Both the position numbers and the translations under genes were made by a program. A stretch of DNA of 64,000 nt, taken from NCBI GenBank assembly GCA_027063065.1, contig JAMOSO010000070.1, positions 1 to 64,000 on the forward strand. Reading direction: 5' to 3'. The notes under the pieces were generated by a model that saw only the letters and a program-made list of their open reading frames with translations, ran no database searches and had not been told where the DNA came from. Source of the DNA: Planctomycetota bacterium (lineage in GTDB: Bacteria; Planctomycetota; JAMOSO01). Numbering within the stretch: the stretch's first letter is position 1; every line of letters begins with the position of its first letter. Positions 44,667 to 54,536 of the stretch are shown here, piece after piece.

Positions 44667-45569
44667 ATGTTTCTAAAAGTTTGGGGTTGTCGAGGTTCTT
44701 TGCCTACTCCTGGATCAACAACTGTAAAATACGGAGGAAATACATCATGCTATGAAATCCGTAATAATGACAATGAATTATTAATTTTAGATGCTGGCAC
44801 AGGTCTGCGTGAACTTGGCAATTCACTTATGAAAGAACTGCCTTTAAAAGCACATATGCTGTTTTCTCATACCCATTGGGATCATATTATGGGATACCCA
44901 TTTTGTGTACCAATTTTTATACCTGGTAATGTATTTCATCTTCACGGACCTACGCATTTTAATAGTAGCTTTGAAGATGTTATGACAAAATCTATGGATT
45001 ACACATTTTTTCCTGTCAGAATGCAAGAGCTTGGCTCTACATTAACATTTGAAGATATGAAAGAAGGTGTTTATGAGTTTGGTTCTTTTACAATCAATGT
45101 AAAATATATGAACCACCCAATATTATGTTTAGGATTTAAAATAAACTGCGATGGCAAAACTATAGTCTATACAGGCGATACAGAACCTTATTACGACACA
45201 GTATATGGCGATAATGAACCAAGCGATGAAGACGAAGAAATTGAAAAAGCAGAATTGCTAGAATTTGTAAACTTACAAAATGAAGGCATAGTAGAGTTTT
45301 TACGCGATGTTGATTTAGTAGTATATGATTGTACCTATACGGCAGAAGAGTACCCTGCCAAAAAAGGCTGGGGACACACATCAATGGAACACGCTATCGA
45401 TGTATGTGAAAAAGCAAAAGTAAAACAATTAATTATGACTCATCATGAACCAACCAGAACAGATGAACAATTAGATGAATTACTAAAAAAATTACGAGCA
45501 CAACTAAAAAATACTAATTCAAAATTAGTCATCGATTTTGCAAGAGAAAAGCAAACCTATACACCGTAA
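44667..45569 (+). CDS. Metallo-beta-lactamase-fold hydrolase
   Basis: A 300-residue hydrolase. The opening VWGCRGSLPTPG..VKYGGNTSCYE is typical of the large uncharacterised subgroup near PhnP and cyclic-nucleotide phosphodiesterases. The metal motif H68-T-H70-W-D72-H73 is intact; GDTEPY and MTHHEP supply later ligands. An acidic insert (around 190-205) is not typical. It is co-transcribed with the HDOD gene and ends in front of a long palindrome. Substrate unknown; a cyclic nucleotide or phosphodiester is a reasonable guess. Confidence 0.82.
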   Translation: MFLKVWGCRGSLPTPGSTTVKYGGNTSCYEIRNNDNELLILDAGTGLRELGNSLMKELPLKAHMLFSHTHWDHIMGYPFCVPIFIPGNVFHLHGPTHFNSSFEDVMTKSMDYTFFPVRMQELGSTLTFEDMKEGVYEFGSFTINVKYMNHPILCLGFKINCDGKTIVYTGDTEPYYDTVYGDNEPSDEDEEIEKAELLEFVNLQNEGIVEFLRDVDLVVYDCTYTAEEYPAKKGWGHTSMEHAIDVCEKAKVKQLIMTHHEPTRTDEQLDELLKKLRAQLKNTNSKLVIDFAREKQTYTP

Positions 45570-45572
45570 ATA

Positions 45573-45605
45573 TATAGGTCATAATAGATACTATTATGAC
45601 CTATA
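45573..45605. repeat. Perfect 33-base palindrome between convergent genes
   Basis: Arms of 15 bases (45573-45587 and 45591-45605) with a 3-base loop ATA, fully complementary. It lies in the 42-base gap between the MBL gene and the convergent coiled-coil gene. It could serve as a two-way terminator, but no T-run follows on either side. Confidence 0.8.
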
Positions 45606-45611
45606 CCCAAT

Positions 45612-46109
45612 TTAATTTAATTGATGGTTGCTAAATGTAGCAACCATTTTTATACCACTATCTGTTAATGACACCCCTGGATTAGAAGAATCATGATTAA
45701 TTAAATGTTTATTATTTAAATATGCCAAGTGTAATTCAATTTCACCGGGCGAATGATTTAAATTTTCTGATAATCTGTCAATATCTAAGGTGTTATTACT
45801 AGAAGATACTAGCTCTAATAAAATTGATTTTTCTAAATCAGCCAAAGAATCTTGACCAGCTATTTCTAGACCAGCCTTTTTATAGTTTTCAATTTGTTGA
45901 CGTAACAAAGCAATTTCAACAGCTGATTTTTCTAACTCATACTTTAATTCATTATTTTCAGTTTGTAGAGATTCGTTTTTATCTCTCAGTAATTGATTAT
46001 TAATATGCACTTGAGTAAAATTTTCATCACGCAATGATATACTGCTTCTTAAACTAGTAAATTCTTCTTCGCTTAATTTATCCTTAAACGCTTCTAAAAC
46101 TTGTATCAT
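45612..46109 (-). CDS. Coiled-coil / winged-helix-like protein of the Hsp70 cluster
   Basis: A 165-residue protein not assigned to a named family. Residues about 35-85 form a strong heptad coiled coil (LLRDKNESLQTENNELKYEL..). Residues about 92-160 have the pattern of a winged-helix domain (ILLELVSSSNN..IDRLSENLNHSPGEIELHLAYL, then SLTDSGIKM). It starts 13 bases after the larger Hsp70-like gene, at the end of the DUF2760-Hsp70-Hsp70 unit. A coiled coil next to an Hsp70 recalls GrpE-type exchange factors, but the second half is not GrpE-like. Role unknown. Confidence 0.6.
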   Translation of the reverse strand: MIQVLEAFKDKLSEEEFTSLRSSISLRDENFTQVHINNQLLRDKNESLQTENNELKYELEKSAVEIALLRQQIENYKKAGLEIAGQDSLADLEKSILLELVSSSNNTLDIDRLSENLNHSPGEIELHLAYLNNKHLINHDSSNPGVSLTDSGIKMVATFSNHQLN

Positions 46110-46122
46110 TTTTGCTCCTATT

Positions 46123-48795
46123 TTATTCCAGTCTTAAACCAGAGGGCAATCCCTCACCAAATACAACATCCTTATCTGCATTCGAGATAGGTATATATTT
46201 TTCTACAAACTCTATTGTATTTTTTTGTGCTTTATTATCCTTTAAAAACTTCAAAAAACGCTGTCGTGATGTAGCATCTAAATCTCTAAATCTATCATCA
46301 CATTGACGAGCTATCATTGCAATCTCAACCAATGCATCTGCAGACAACCCACGCAACTTTACAATATCATCCATAAGTCTTCTTATATGCTTAGATGATA
46401 CCACAGAATTAAGTGGTCCGTAAAGAGGAACTCTAGAGCCAAGTCGTCCAAAGGCCCAAATAGCGTTACCCCTTGCGGTACCAACACCATCCTTTTGAAT
46501 TATTTTTAAAATAATTTCCATTAATTCCAGTTTTAAACTAGGTTCTAATCGTTCTAACGAGCCTATTAAACGCCAAAATTCACCTGCCTCATGATGCTTC
46601 ATTTTACCAGTCTTTTTATTTAATAAACTTGCTTTAAAATTAGCTAGTGGTTTTTTTGCCAACTCACGTTGCTGTCCACTATTTAATCCGCCAGCAATTC
46701 TGTTAAATAATAACCACCAATCACTCATACATTGCTGATTGCGATGATGTATTACGCCACTATGAAAAACCTCCCACATCTGTTTAATACGCCAATCATC
46801 TATATCCACACCAAAACCAGGGCGCAAACAAAAGCCTGCTAAATATAACCACCGCATCTCGTGTTTTGCCGAGCGTTTTCGACCATCTCGATTTTCAAAA
46901 ACTAAATTAAAAAACTGTCTTAACACAATTAAATTCCATTGCCAGCGTTCTTGATTAGTAATATCTTCTAATAATTTTAAAATCTTATCAGGGTCATTAT
47001 TGCCTAAAAAAGCATTTTTAATTATTAATTCAGCTTGATTTAATTGACTATCAGTACAACCTTGTAAGGCAATATTATCTTTATTATTCTCTACGTCTAA
47101 TATTGCCTTTGGGTCAAACTCTAAACGCCATTTTCGATTGCCTTCAATTTCGCGACACCACAACTCTAAAATACCAATGGCACTTAATTTAGACTCTAGT
47201 ATTACATCTACTTCTGTTGCACGTTTTTTCTTTTTACCTATTTTTAATAAACTTCGCAAAGGATTGCATCTTTTTAAACCTTCCACTGCAATTAAAGTAC
47301 CAGCTGGAACTACTTGATTTGTTTTAGAACTAAACAACCCAAACTGTACTGGTTGATTAATTTTTAAATGCATAGGCAATGTATCAATTAAATAATTTTG
47401 TCCCTCTGACATTCCCGCAGGAGCAATAGATAAAGCTTTGGACTGATTGTTTTTATCGGCAACTTCAATAAAAGTAGAGTGAGCCAAGCCACCGCCGATA
47501 CGTTGCCCCCACCCCCTGCGAACCATCGCATAACTGGCCGCACCCTGACTAACTGCCAAGTCTAAACGTGGAACATGCAAAGATGGAATATTGCAATTAT
47601 ACCAATGTTTTAATGCTAGTAAAATTCTGTCTCTAAATAATTTAGACTCAAAAAAACCACCATTAAATAATATTACATCAGGAGCTCTGTCCTGTAAATT
47701 TTTAACTAAAAAACTTGCCAGATGTTTAGTTATCGCAGAATCACTTACGTAAGGTAAACCAAACTCCTTAAAACCAGAATTGACATTTTTAGGTTTTTCG
47801 TTTAATGAGACTAACGGCATAAACCCCTCGATTATATTTTGAGTTATTTCTTCTCGATATAATTTTATCTGCCGTGAACCTCCAACTAAAGAGCGACCAC
47901 TACCTGCCAAATTAATTACGAGTTCATCAGGAGGTACTGCTGAAAAAAACTGCTCTTTGGCATCTTGAGATCCAGCCACTAACATACCCCAATCACGAGG
48001 AGATAGTTTTTCGTTAAGTCTCATAGCAAGCTCTGCGCTATGGGCTATCGATAAATCTAAATTATCTCCACCCAATAATAAATGTGCACCTACAGCTTCA
48101 CGCTTAAAACCCAATTTTGCGTCTTTTTCTTCAGCTATTGAAATTAAAGAAAAATCGCTTGTTCCTCCACCAATATCACACACTAATACAACTTGATTAG
48201 CCTTTAACACATCTTGCCAAGATGCTTGATTGCGCTCTAACCAAGCATAAAAAGCCGCCTGTGGTTCTTCTAGTAAAACTGGATTTTCAATCCCTGCCAA
48301 GGCGGCTGCCTTAACAGTTAGGCTTCTAGCCATATCATCAAAAGATGCCGGAACAGTTATAACAATATCCTGTTCACACAATGGATAATCAACAAAAACT
48401 TGATTCCATTGATTAACAATGTGTTTTAATATAGTTGTAATGGCCTTTACAGGACTAAGAGGTGTTATATCTTCCGCACCGTGCCATGGCAAAATTGCTG
48501 CTGTTCTATCAACCCCATCATGGCATAACCATGATTTTGCCGAACTAATAACCCTACCTGGTGTTAAAGCCGATTGCTTTCTAGCTAATACGCCTACAGA
48601 AACATCGCCTTTAGTTGGGTAATAAATAAAAGATGGTAAAACTTCATTGGATGATATTTCACCAACAGCTATTTCTTGTTCAATGGCAAAATTGCGAATT
48701 GTAATATTTGTATCATGGCTATCAACATAACTCACAGCTGAGTTTGTTGTACCCAAATCAATACCTACTACAAAGCGACTATTCTTCGCGGGCAT
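46123..48795 (-). CDS. Hsp70-like protein with long C-terminal extension (DUF3731-type)
   Basis: About 890 residues from the chosen start, ATG 48795 (MPAKNSRFVVGIDLGTTN); an upstream in-frame ATG at 48825 exists but has no ribosome site, whereas GGAAG precedes 48795. The N-terminal actin-fold ATPase has IDLGTTNSAVSYVD and VCDIGGGTSDFSL. A beta-rich segment of the substrate-binding type follows, then about 300 residues of helical repeats (DUF3731-like: ..FFNLVFENRDGRKRSAKHEMRWLYL..) not found in DnaK. The stop of the other Hsp70 gene overlaps its start by 17 bases. It is likely a specialised chaperone whose C-terminal part recognises a particular client. Confidence 0.85.
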   Translation of the reverse strand: MPAKNSRFVVGIDLGTTNSAVSYVDSHDTNITIRNFAIEQEIAVGEISSNEVLPSFIYYPTKGDVSVGVLARKQSALTPGRVISSAKSWLCHDGVDRTAAILPWHGAEDITPLSPVKAITTILKHIVNQWNQVFVDYPLCEQDIVITVPASFDDMARSLTVKAAALAGIENPVLLEEPQAAFYAWLERNQASWQDVLKANQVVLVCDIGGGTSDFSLISIAEEKDAKLGFKREAVGAHLLLGGDNLDLSIAHSAELAMRLNEKLSPRDWGMLVAGSQDAKEQFFSAVPPDELVINLAGSGRSLVGGSRQIKLYREEITQNIIEGFMPLVSLNEKPKNVNSGFKEFGLPYVSDSAITKHLASFLVKNLQDRAPDVILFNGGFFESKLFRDRILLALKHWYNCNIPSLHVPRLDLAVSQGAASYAMVRRGWGQRIGGGLAHSTFIEVADKNNQSKALSIAPAGMSEGQNYLIDTLPMHLKINQPVQFGLFSSKTNQVVPAGTLIAVEGLKRCNPLRSLLKIGKKKKRATEVDVILESKLSAIGILELWCREIEGNRKWRLEFDPKAILDVENNKDNIALQGCTDSQLNQAELIIKNAFLGNNDPDKILKLLEDITNQERWQWNLIVLRQFFNLVFENRDGRKRSAKHEMRWLYLAGFCLRPGFGVDIDDWRIKQMWEVFHSGVIHHRNQQCMSDWWLLFNRIAGGLNSGQQRELAKKPLANFKASLLNKKTGKMKHHEAGEFWRLIGSLERLEPSLKLELMEIILKIIQKDGVGTARGNAIWAFGRLGSRVPLYGPLNSVVSSKHIRRLMDDIVKLRGLSADALVEIAMIARQCDDRFRDLDATSRQRFLKFLKDNKAQKNTIEFVEKYIPISNADKDVVFGEGLPSGLRLE

Positions 48796-50530
48796 TAAAT
48801 TCAAACTTCCAACGCTGTGTGCCATCCAAGCTAATTGCCCATAATTCTAACGCACCAGTCTCTTGTAATTTAGCTTCTAATTTTACGCTTACAACTTCGC
48901 CTGATTCATAACCCTGAGTTGGTAAATCTGCCACAATAGTATCTGCTTCTTCAACATCTGCGGTTATAGTTGGCAATAATGTACCGACATTATCATCAGG
49001 GCGTAACGTAGAGCTAAAAAATGGAAATGTTGCCCGTTGACCAACTACAAGCCCTAACGGCTCGCTTGGAATAGCTAAACTTGTGCCTTCTTCCATACCT
49101 CTTGGCACAACACATAAGCCCTGCATTGGTTTTGGCATTCCTGGAATAGCCATTGCAGCTGTTTCAAAACCTAAATAATAAGACCTTGATGTACCGCCGC
49201 GAATACGCAATCCATTGCCAGCGCGCACAATAGCATAATAACTGGCACCCTGCGCAACAGATATATCCAAATTGTGCTCAGAGTCTAAAACTGTTGGCCT
49301 AAGTCCAAGCCATTTTTCAATTGAATTCAACACTCTATCCTGAAACATTGCAGCCTTAAACACGCCACCGTTAAAAATAATATGTGTTGGTCCGCCTTCA
49401 ATTTCCGCAGAGTGTTCACGTAAAAAAGTAGCTAAATGTCTGGTAATTGCAGCGTCAGACTCATAAGCCAAACCAACTTGTACAAATCCAGTGGATGCTC
49501 TTTGTACTTGCTCGTCAAAATTTACTTCTGGGAAAAAACCATTGAGCAAAAAATCTTGTACAGTTTTTTTATTTAACTGTGTAGAGATACTAGAACCAAT
49601 AATACTACGTCCTTTGCCCTTAATAGAAATAGTATGAGTATCTTGTAAAGCGTCACCCAATAAACTTTCTTTTGCATCACGGCAACTATGCCAAAGAGAA
49701 ATATTTTGCCATGGATCTAATGAGGTGCCTCCTTGAGCAAATTGTTGAGCCGCCAAATGCGCCAAAGCTAAATCCATATTGTCGCCACCGACCAATAGAT
49801 GCTTACCAACCGCCACCCTTTTTAAGCCCAATTGACCTTCTTCATCTACAGTTTTGATTAAAGAAAAATCTGATGTACCGCCACCAACATCAACAACCAA
49901 TAAAGAATCGCCTGCTCTCAACTGTTTACGCCAAGTGTCACCCTTAGTGCCTAACCATGAATACATCGCGGCTTGTGGCTCTTCTAAAATAGTAAAATTA
50001 TCTGGAAATCCAGCTTCAATAGCCGCTTCTCTGGTTAAATCTCTAGCTACTTCATCAAAACTAGCTGGCACGGTCAATACTACATCTTGATTTATAAATT
50101 TATCCTCTTGATTAGCATAATTCCATGCCGATACCAAATATGATAAAATATCACAAGTAACTGCATAAGGAGATAACTTATCAACATCTTCTGGTGCATT
50201 GGTGGGCAATAAATTTTCACGTTTGTCTATTTTACTATGAGCCAACCAACTTTTAGCGGCGGCAATAGTTCTGTCTGGCACCTGCGAAGCACGCCTACGC
50301 GCCCATGCACCAATAATCTTAGAGCTTGGCTGATTTTGCCATGGTAACTTAAACGCTTCGCTGTCGGTACCCAAATATAAAAAAGACGGTAATGATGCTC
50401 TTGCTTCGATAACTTCACTATCCACAAACTGAGGAATCATAAACACTTTTTGATTTTCCTCATTAATGGGAGTATACACCATAACACAATTTGTAGTGCC
50501 TAAATCTACACCTATACTAAATTTACTCAT
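48779..50530 (-). CDS. Hsp70-like protein (shorter paralog, 583 residues)
   Basis: The N-terminal Hsp70 ATPase is complete: VDLGTTNCVMVY, VVDVGGGTSDFSL and the later NGGVFKAAMF adenosine-side motif. A beta-rich part (from about 450) ends at residue 583, without the DnaK helical lid. It starts with ATG 50530, overlapping the TAA of the DUF2760 gene by one base. It is a paralog of the next gene (both have LEEPQAA and similar spacing), so the pair may form a heteromer. No DnaJ or GrpE is nearby. Confidence 0.88.
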   Translation of the reverse strand: MSKFSIGVDLGTTNCVMVYTPINEENQKVFMIPQFVDSEVIEARASLPSFLYLGTDSEAFKLPWQNQPSSKIIGAWARRRASQVPDRTIAAAKSWLAHSKIDKRENLLPTNAPEDVDKLSPYAVTCDILSYLVSAWNYANQEDKFINQDVVLTVPASFDEVARDLTREAAIEAGFPDNFTILEEPQAAMYSWLGTKGDTWRKQLRAGDSLLVVDVGGGTSDFSLIKTVDEEGQLGLKRVAVGKHLLVGGDNMDLALAHLAAQQFAQGGTSLDPWQNISLWHSCRDAKESLLGDALQDTHTISIKGKGRSIIGSSISTQLNKKTVQDFLLNGFFPEVNFDEQVQRASTGFVQVGLAYESDAAITRHLATFLREHSAEIEGGPTHIIFNGGVFKAAMFQDRVLNSIEKWLGLRPTVLDSEHNLDISVAQGASYYAIVRAGNGLRIRGGTSRSYYLGFETAAMAIPGMPKPMQGLCVVPRGMEEGTSLAIPSEPLGLVVGQRATFPFFSSTLRPDDNVGTLLPTITADVEEADTIVADLPTQGYESGEVVSVKLEAKLQETGALELWAISLDGTQRWKFEFNAREE

Positions 50531-51084
50531 TAGTTTACCTCCACTTCTGTTGGCGCAATAACCTTAGCAGCCTGCTCTGAACCAGTATAAACCGGTATAT
50601 CGTTTTTAGTGGCCTGCCAACCTGGATGAGCTAATGAACCCTTCCATGGACCTTTGCCAGATACAGAACCTATCAAAGTAAACACACCAGAATCAAACTC
50701 CTTTGGCACTTCTAGCTGAGAACCTTCTTCTTGATTACTAAGTGGTTTAATATCAAAAAATCTATTTAAAACTTCGGCACTTTTTGTATGTATATCACGT
50801 ACAGCTGCACCTATTTGTTCATCGCTAAATGCAGCAATATCTTCTTGTAAAAAATCTACTAACCTTGCATCTCGTTGCAATGCACGCAATAAAGTTAATG
50901 CATCAATACCTTTGAGTTGCTCTGATTCTTCTCGATTGGGTTGCACCTCTTCAGAGGGTTTTTCTACTTCATCAGGATTAGTAACAGGTTTGGCTTGATT
51001 TGATAAATGCTTAACCGAAAGAGCAAAATTGCGATTGCCTATTATTTTAAAAAATGTTGCTGTTGCTTGAAATATACGAAACAT
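50530..51084 (-). CDS. DUF2760 protein, first gene of the Hsp70-like cluster
   Basis: A 184-residue protein of DUF2760. The core has LTLLRALQRDARLVDFLQEDI followed by DEQIGAAVRDIH, and the C-terminal GPWKGSLAHPGWQA. A Glu/Pro-rich stretch (about 35-55) separates the N-terminal basic, hydrophobic segment (residues about 1-25) from the core. DUF2760 is known to occur beside Hsp70-like genes, but its role is not established. The stop overlaps the Hsp70 start, so translation is coupled, and it probably works as their cofactor or client adaptor. It could be J-domain-like in function, but no HPD motif is present. Confidence 0.82.
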   Translation of the reverse strand: MFRIFQATATFFKIIGNRNFALSVKHLSNQAKPVTNPDEVEKPSEEVQPNREESEQLKGIDALTLLRALQRDARLVDFLQEDIAAFSDEQIGAAVRDIHTKSAEVLNRFFDIKPLSNQEEGSQLEVPKEFDSGVFTLIGSVSGKGPWKGSLAHPGWQATKNDIPVYTGSEQAAKVIAPTEVEVN

Positions 51085-51110
51085 AATTTCTCTCTATTTA
51101 TAAAATCGCA

Positions 51111-51138
51111 ATTATCGTATTTGGATTATTATATTCAA
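51111..51138 (-). promoter_or_regulatory. Promoter of the Hsp70/DUF2760 cluster
   Basis: Minus strand: -35 TTGAAT (51133-51138), 16-base spacer, -10 GATAAT (51111-51116), 26 bases before the DUF2760 start. No heat-shock sigma-32 pattern or CIRCE-like repeat was seen. Confidence 0.5.
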
Positions 51139-51157
51139 GGTTAAAATCACTTATTAA

Positions 51158-51187
51158 TTGTTATAAATACTCAAAATAGTGTATAAT
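51158..51187 (+). promoter_or_regulatory. Promoter of oadGAB
   Basis: -35 TTGTTA (51158-51163), 18-base spacer, perfect -10 TATAAT (51182-51187). Transcription would begin at about 51194, so the ATG at 51186 cannot be translated and ATG 51216 is the true oadG start. Confidence 0.6.
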
Positions 51188-51215
51188 GCCTAGTATTTAT
51201 TTTAATGGAGAATCT

Positions 51216-51440
51216 ATGTTATTAGACGGATTTGAACTTATGTATATCGGTATGGGAGCCGTTTTTGCTTTTCTTTTGATATTAGTTAGCATTATGAATG
51301 CTATGGGTTGGTTTTTTAACAAATTTGACCGTCTTTTTCCAGAAGAAGAACTAGAAACTAAACCACAAAAACCAATATCACCTATGCCTAAAATAGCGGC
51401 AGCCATAGCTTTGGCGTATTCACAGAAAAATAAAAAATAA
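51216..51440 (+). CDS. oadG: Oxaloacetate decarboxylase gamma chain (OadG)
   Basis: A 74-residue small membrane protein: one transmembrane helix (about 8-28, MYIGMGAVFAFLLILVSIMNAM), then a polar tail with PKP/PMP and a C-terminal helix ending KNKK. OadG links the alpha carboxyltransferase to the beta pump and binds zinc. A TGGAGAA ribosome site precedes ATG 51216; an upstream in-frame ATG at 51186 was not chosen because it lies before the likely transcription start. It sits 8 bases before oadA. Confidence 0.85.
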   Translation: MLLDGFELMYIGMGAVFAFLLILVSIMNAMGWFFNKFDRLFPEEELETKPQKPISPMPKIAAAIALAYSQKNKK

Positions 51441-51448
51441 GGATAAAT

Positions 51449-53230
51449 ATGACAAAAAAAGTTAATGTAATGATAACTGCATTTCGTGATGGCTTTCAAA
51501 GCGCATACGGAGCTAGAGTTGCAACAGAAGATTTTATGCCAGCAGTAGAAGCCACTAGAGACGCTGGCATTACCCATTTTGAAGCTGGCGGTGGCGCAAG
51601 ATTTCAAAGCTTATTTTTTTACTGTCAAGAAAGTGCATTTGATATGATGGATCGCTTTCGCGAAGTAGCTGGCCCAAATGCTAATTTACAAACTTTAGCC
51701 CGTGGCATTAATGTAGTAGCTTTGGATTCTCAACCAAAAGATATTATTGATTTACACGCCCGTATGTTTAAAAAACATGGCATGACAACAATTCGCAATT
51801 TCGATGCTTTAAATGATGTAAACAACCTAATTTATAGTGGCGAACGCATTACAGCTGCAGGTTTAAATCACGAGGTGGTAGTAACTATGATGGAACTGCC
51901 TCCAGGTTGTACAGGCGCTCACGATGTCGCTTTTTATGAAAATGTATTACGTCAAATTTTAGATGCTAATATACCATTTACATCTGTGTGTTTTAAAGAT
52001 GCTTCTGGCACTTCCTGCCCTCAAAAGGTGTTTGAAACCATAAAAATGGGTCGTAAAATGTTGCCAGAAGGCACTAAAATAACCTTTCATACTCATGATA
52101 CGGCTGGCATTGGGGTCATAAGCTGCAAAGCCGCAATAGAAGCTGGAGTAGACAGTATAGACTTATCTATGGCACCCTGTTCGGGAGGCACATGTCAAGT
52201 TGATGTTGCTACAATGTGGCACGCTTTAAAAGGAACCGACTACCAACTAAATCTTGATATTGATAAAATTATGGTTGCAGAAGAAGTCTTTAAAGATTGT
52301 ATGAAAGACTATTTTATGCCACCCGAAGCAAAAGCTGTTGAACCACTAATTCCTTGGAGTCCAATGCCGGGTGGAGCATTAACTGCAAATACACAAATGA
52401 TGCGCGATAACGATATAATGGATAAATATCCAGAAGTTATCAAAGCCATGGGCAAAGTCGTGCGCTTAGGTGGCTTTGGCACATCAGTAACCCCAGTGTC
52501 TCAATTTTATTTTCAACAAGCATTTAATAATGTAATGTTTGGCGAATGGAAAAAAATAGCCCCTGGCTATGGTAAAATGGTATTGGGTTATTTTGGCAAA
52601 ACACCAGTAACACCCGATGCTGAAGTAATTAAAATATGTGCCGAAAAACTCGGTTTAGAACCAACCACAAGATCGCCATTAGAAATGAATGAAGAAGACC
52701 CAAATAAAGGCCTACATATTGCCGAAAAATTATTAGATGAAGCTAATCTCGAAAAAACTGAAGAAAACATCTTTATCGCTGCTGCCTGTGAAGCAAAAGG
52801 CATTGCCTTTCTAAAGGGCGAAGCTCCTAATGGTATTCGCAAAAATACTGTACAACAAAAATCATCATCCGATAATAACGATAATTATACTGTAACAGTA
52901 GATGGTAAAAGTTTTGCTGTTGAGCTAAAAGATAACACCGCTATCGTAAATGGCACAGCATACCCAATCTCAATTGTGGATGGTATACAACAAAAAGCAT
53001 CTTCAAGTGATGCCAACACAACCGCTATTAAATCTGGAAGTCCAGGTACTGTATTTAAAATAGTAGCCAATGTCGGAGATAGCGTCAGTGAAGGTGATAC
53101 TATCTTAGTTCTTGAAGCTATGAAAATGCAAATGGAAGTAAAATCTCCAACTGCTGGAACAGTAGCAAGTATTGATGTTGCCGCAGGCGATAAAGTTGCT
53201 AACGGCGCAACCTTGGCAACCCTATCTTAG
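51449..53230 (+). CDS. oadA: Oxaloacetate decarboxylase alpha chain with biotin domain (OadA)
   Basis: A 593-residue protein: a carboxyltransferase TIM barrel (about 1-300; [33 protein letters not shown]), then a conserved PYC_OADA-type domain, a linker, and a biotinyl domain with the biotin lysine K559 in EAMKMQM. It transfers CO2 from oxaloacetate to biotin for the membrane beta chain. It lies between oadG and oadB, 8 bases on each side. Other Na+-pumping decarboxylases (methylmalonyl-CoA, glutaconyl-CoA) use different alpha chains, so oxaloacetate, or a pyruvate-carboxylase-like reverse use, is most likely. Confidence 0.9.
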   Translation: MTKKVNVMITAFRDGFQSAYGARVATEDFMPAVEATRDAGITHFEAGGGARFQSLFFYCQESAFDMMDRFREVAGPNANLQTLARGINVVALDSQPKDIIDLHARMFKKHGMTTIRNFDALNDVNNLIYSGERITAAGLNHEVVVTMMELPPGCTGAHDVAFYENVLRQILDANIPFTSVCFKDASGTSCPQKVFETIKMGRKMLPEGTKITFHTHDTAGIGVISCKAAIEAGVDSIDLSMAPCSGGTCQVDVATMWHALKGTDYQLNLDIDKIMVAEEVFKDCMKDYFMPPEAKAVEPLIPWSPMPGGALTANTQMMRDNDIMDKYPEVIKAMGKVVRLGGFGTSVTPVSQFYFQQAFNNVMFGEWKKIAPGYGKMVLGYFGKTPVTPDAEVIKICAEKLGLEPTTRSPLEMNEEDPNKGLHIAEKLLDEANLEKTEENIFIAAACEAKGIAFLKGEAPNGIRKNTVQQKSSSDNNDNYTVTVDGKSFAVELKDNTAIVNGTAYPISIVDGIQQKASSSDANTTAIKSGSPGTVFKIVANVGDSVSEGDTILVLEAMKMQMEVKSPTAGTVASIDVAAGDKVANGATLATLS

Positions 53231-53238
53231 GTATAAAA

Positions 53239-54477
53239 ATGAATACTATAACTTCTACAGTAAACCATGCTATCACTAATGATATTGCCAATAACAATAT
53301 AAGCCAAATTGATAAATTATGGAACTCAACAGGAATTAACGCCTTTTTAAAAGGATTTCAAGAAATTGGACAAGTAGATGGACTACCTATTGGCGTAGGC
53401 CAACTAATAATGATTGGTGTAGGGTTACTACTAATTTATTTGGCAATAAAAAAAGGTTTTGAACCTCTTTTATTAGTACCAATTGGATTTGGTGGTATAT
53501 TGGCCAATATACCTGTTACCCAAGGCATTATCGGACCTGAAGGATTTTTACATATTTTATATGTTTCTGGACTAGAAACGGGCCTGTTTCCACTATTAAT
53601 TTTTATGGGTGTTGGCGCAATGACAGATTTTGGTCCTTTGTTGGCAAACCCAAAGACAGCACTACTTGGTGCTGCTGCTCAATTTGGCATATTTACCACA
53701 ATAATAGGAGCTTTGTTACTCACAAAATATGTATCTGGCATTGATTTTAGTTTAGCTGATGCTGCTGCTATTGGCATTATTGGCGGTGCTGATGGCCCTA
53801 CTGCCATATTTTTATCTACAAGATTGGCACCAGAACTACTGGGAGCAATTGCAGTAGCAGCTTACTCTTATATGGCTTTAGTACCAATTATACAACCTCC
53901 AATTATGCGACTGCTAACAACAGCAGAAGAACGCAAAATAAAAATGAAACAAATGCGTCATGTTAAAAAAGTAGAAAAAATTATTTTTCCACTCGTAGTA
54001 TTGGGTTTATGTATTTTATTTTTGCCTGACGCAACACCATTAATCGGTATGTTAATGCTTGGTAATTTATTTGCAGAATGTGGCGTTGTAGAGCGTTTGC
54101 GAGCTACCGCTGCAAATGAACTTATCAATATAGTAACTATATTACTAGGCTTAACTGTTGGCTCTAAATTATCGGCGACAACATTTTTAAAAATGGAAAC
54201 CCTTGGTATTTTAATTTTAGGTTTGATTGCCTTTGCCATTGGCACAGCCATGGGAGTATTATTGGCAAAACTAATGAATCTGTTTATTAAAGATAAAATC
54301 AACCCATTAATCGGTGCAGCTGGCGTCTCTGCTGTACCAATGGCTGCCAGAGTAGTTAATAAGGTAGGTATGGAAGAAGACCATCAAAATATTTTATTAA
54401 TGCACGCCATGGGACCTAACGTATCTGGAGTAATTGGTTCGGCAGTAGCAGCAGGTATATTATTAGCTTTATGTTAA
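53239..54477 (+). CDS. oadB: Na+-pumping decarboxylase beta chain (OadB)
   Basis: A 412-residue integral membrane protein. The conserved [10 protein letters not shown] contains the sodium-binding aspartate (D185), and the C-terminal [22 protein letters not shown] is also typical. It decarboxylates carboxybiotin and moves Na+ out of the cell. The first about 40 residues are a non-hydrophobic extension. The three genes give the minimal Na+ pump, implying sodium bioenergetics. Confidence 0.93.
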   Translation: MNTITSTVNHAITNDIANNNISQIDKLWNSTGINAFLKGFQEIGQVDGLPIGVGQLIMIGVGLLLIYLAIKKGFEPLLLVPIGFGGILANIPVTQGIIGPEGFLHILYVSGLETGLFPLLIFMGVGAMTDFGPLLANPKTALLGAAAQFGIFTTIIGALLLTKYVSGIDFSLADAAAIGIIGGADGPTAIFLSTRLAPELLGAIAVAAYSYMALVPIIQPPIMRLLTTAEERKIKMKQMRHVKKVEKIIFPLVVLGLCILFLPDATPLIGMLMLGNLFAECGVVERLRATAANELINIVTILLGLTVGSKLSATTFLKMETLGILILGLIAFAIGTAMGVLLAKLMNLFIKDKINPLIGAAGVSAVPMAARVVNKVGMEEDHQNILLMHAMGPNVSGVIGSAVAAGILLALC

Positions 54478-54493
54478 AATTTTGTTTTATATA

Positions 54494-54521
54494 TTGACCT
54501 AAGGATACTGATTTATATAAT
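54494..54521 (+). promoter_or_regulatory. Promoter of tRNA-Lys
   Basis: -35 TTGACC (54494-54499), 16-base spacer, perfect -10 TATAAT (54516-54521), 15 bases before tRNA-Lys. Confidence 0.8.
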
Positions 54522-54536
54522 TTCAAACATATAAAT

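Noticed and set aside
48796-48825. Longer start of the larger Hsp70 gene
   Set aside because: The extra 10 residues precede the conserved Hsp70 start, and GGAAG precedes the internal ATG.
51186-51215. Upstream start of oadG
   Set aside because: The ATG lies at the -10 box of the likely promoter, before the transcription start, and has no ribosome site.
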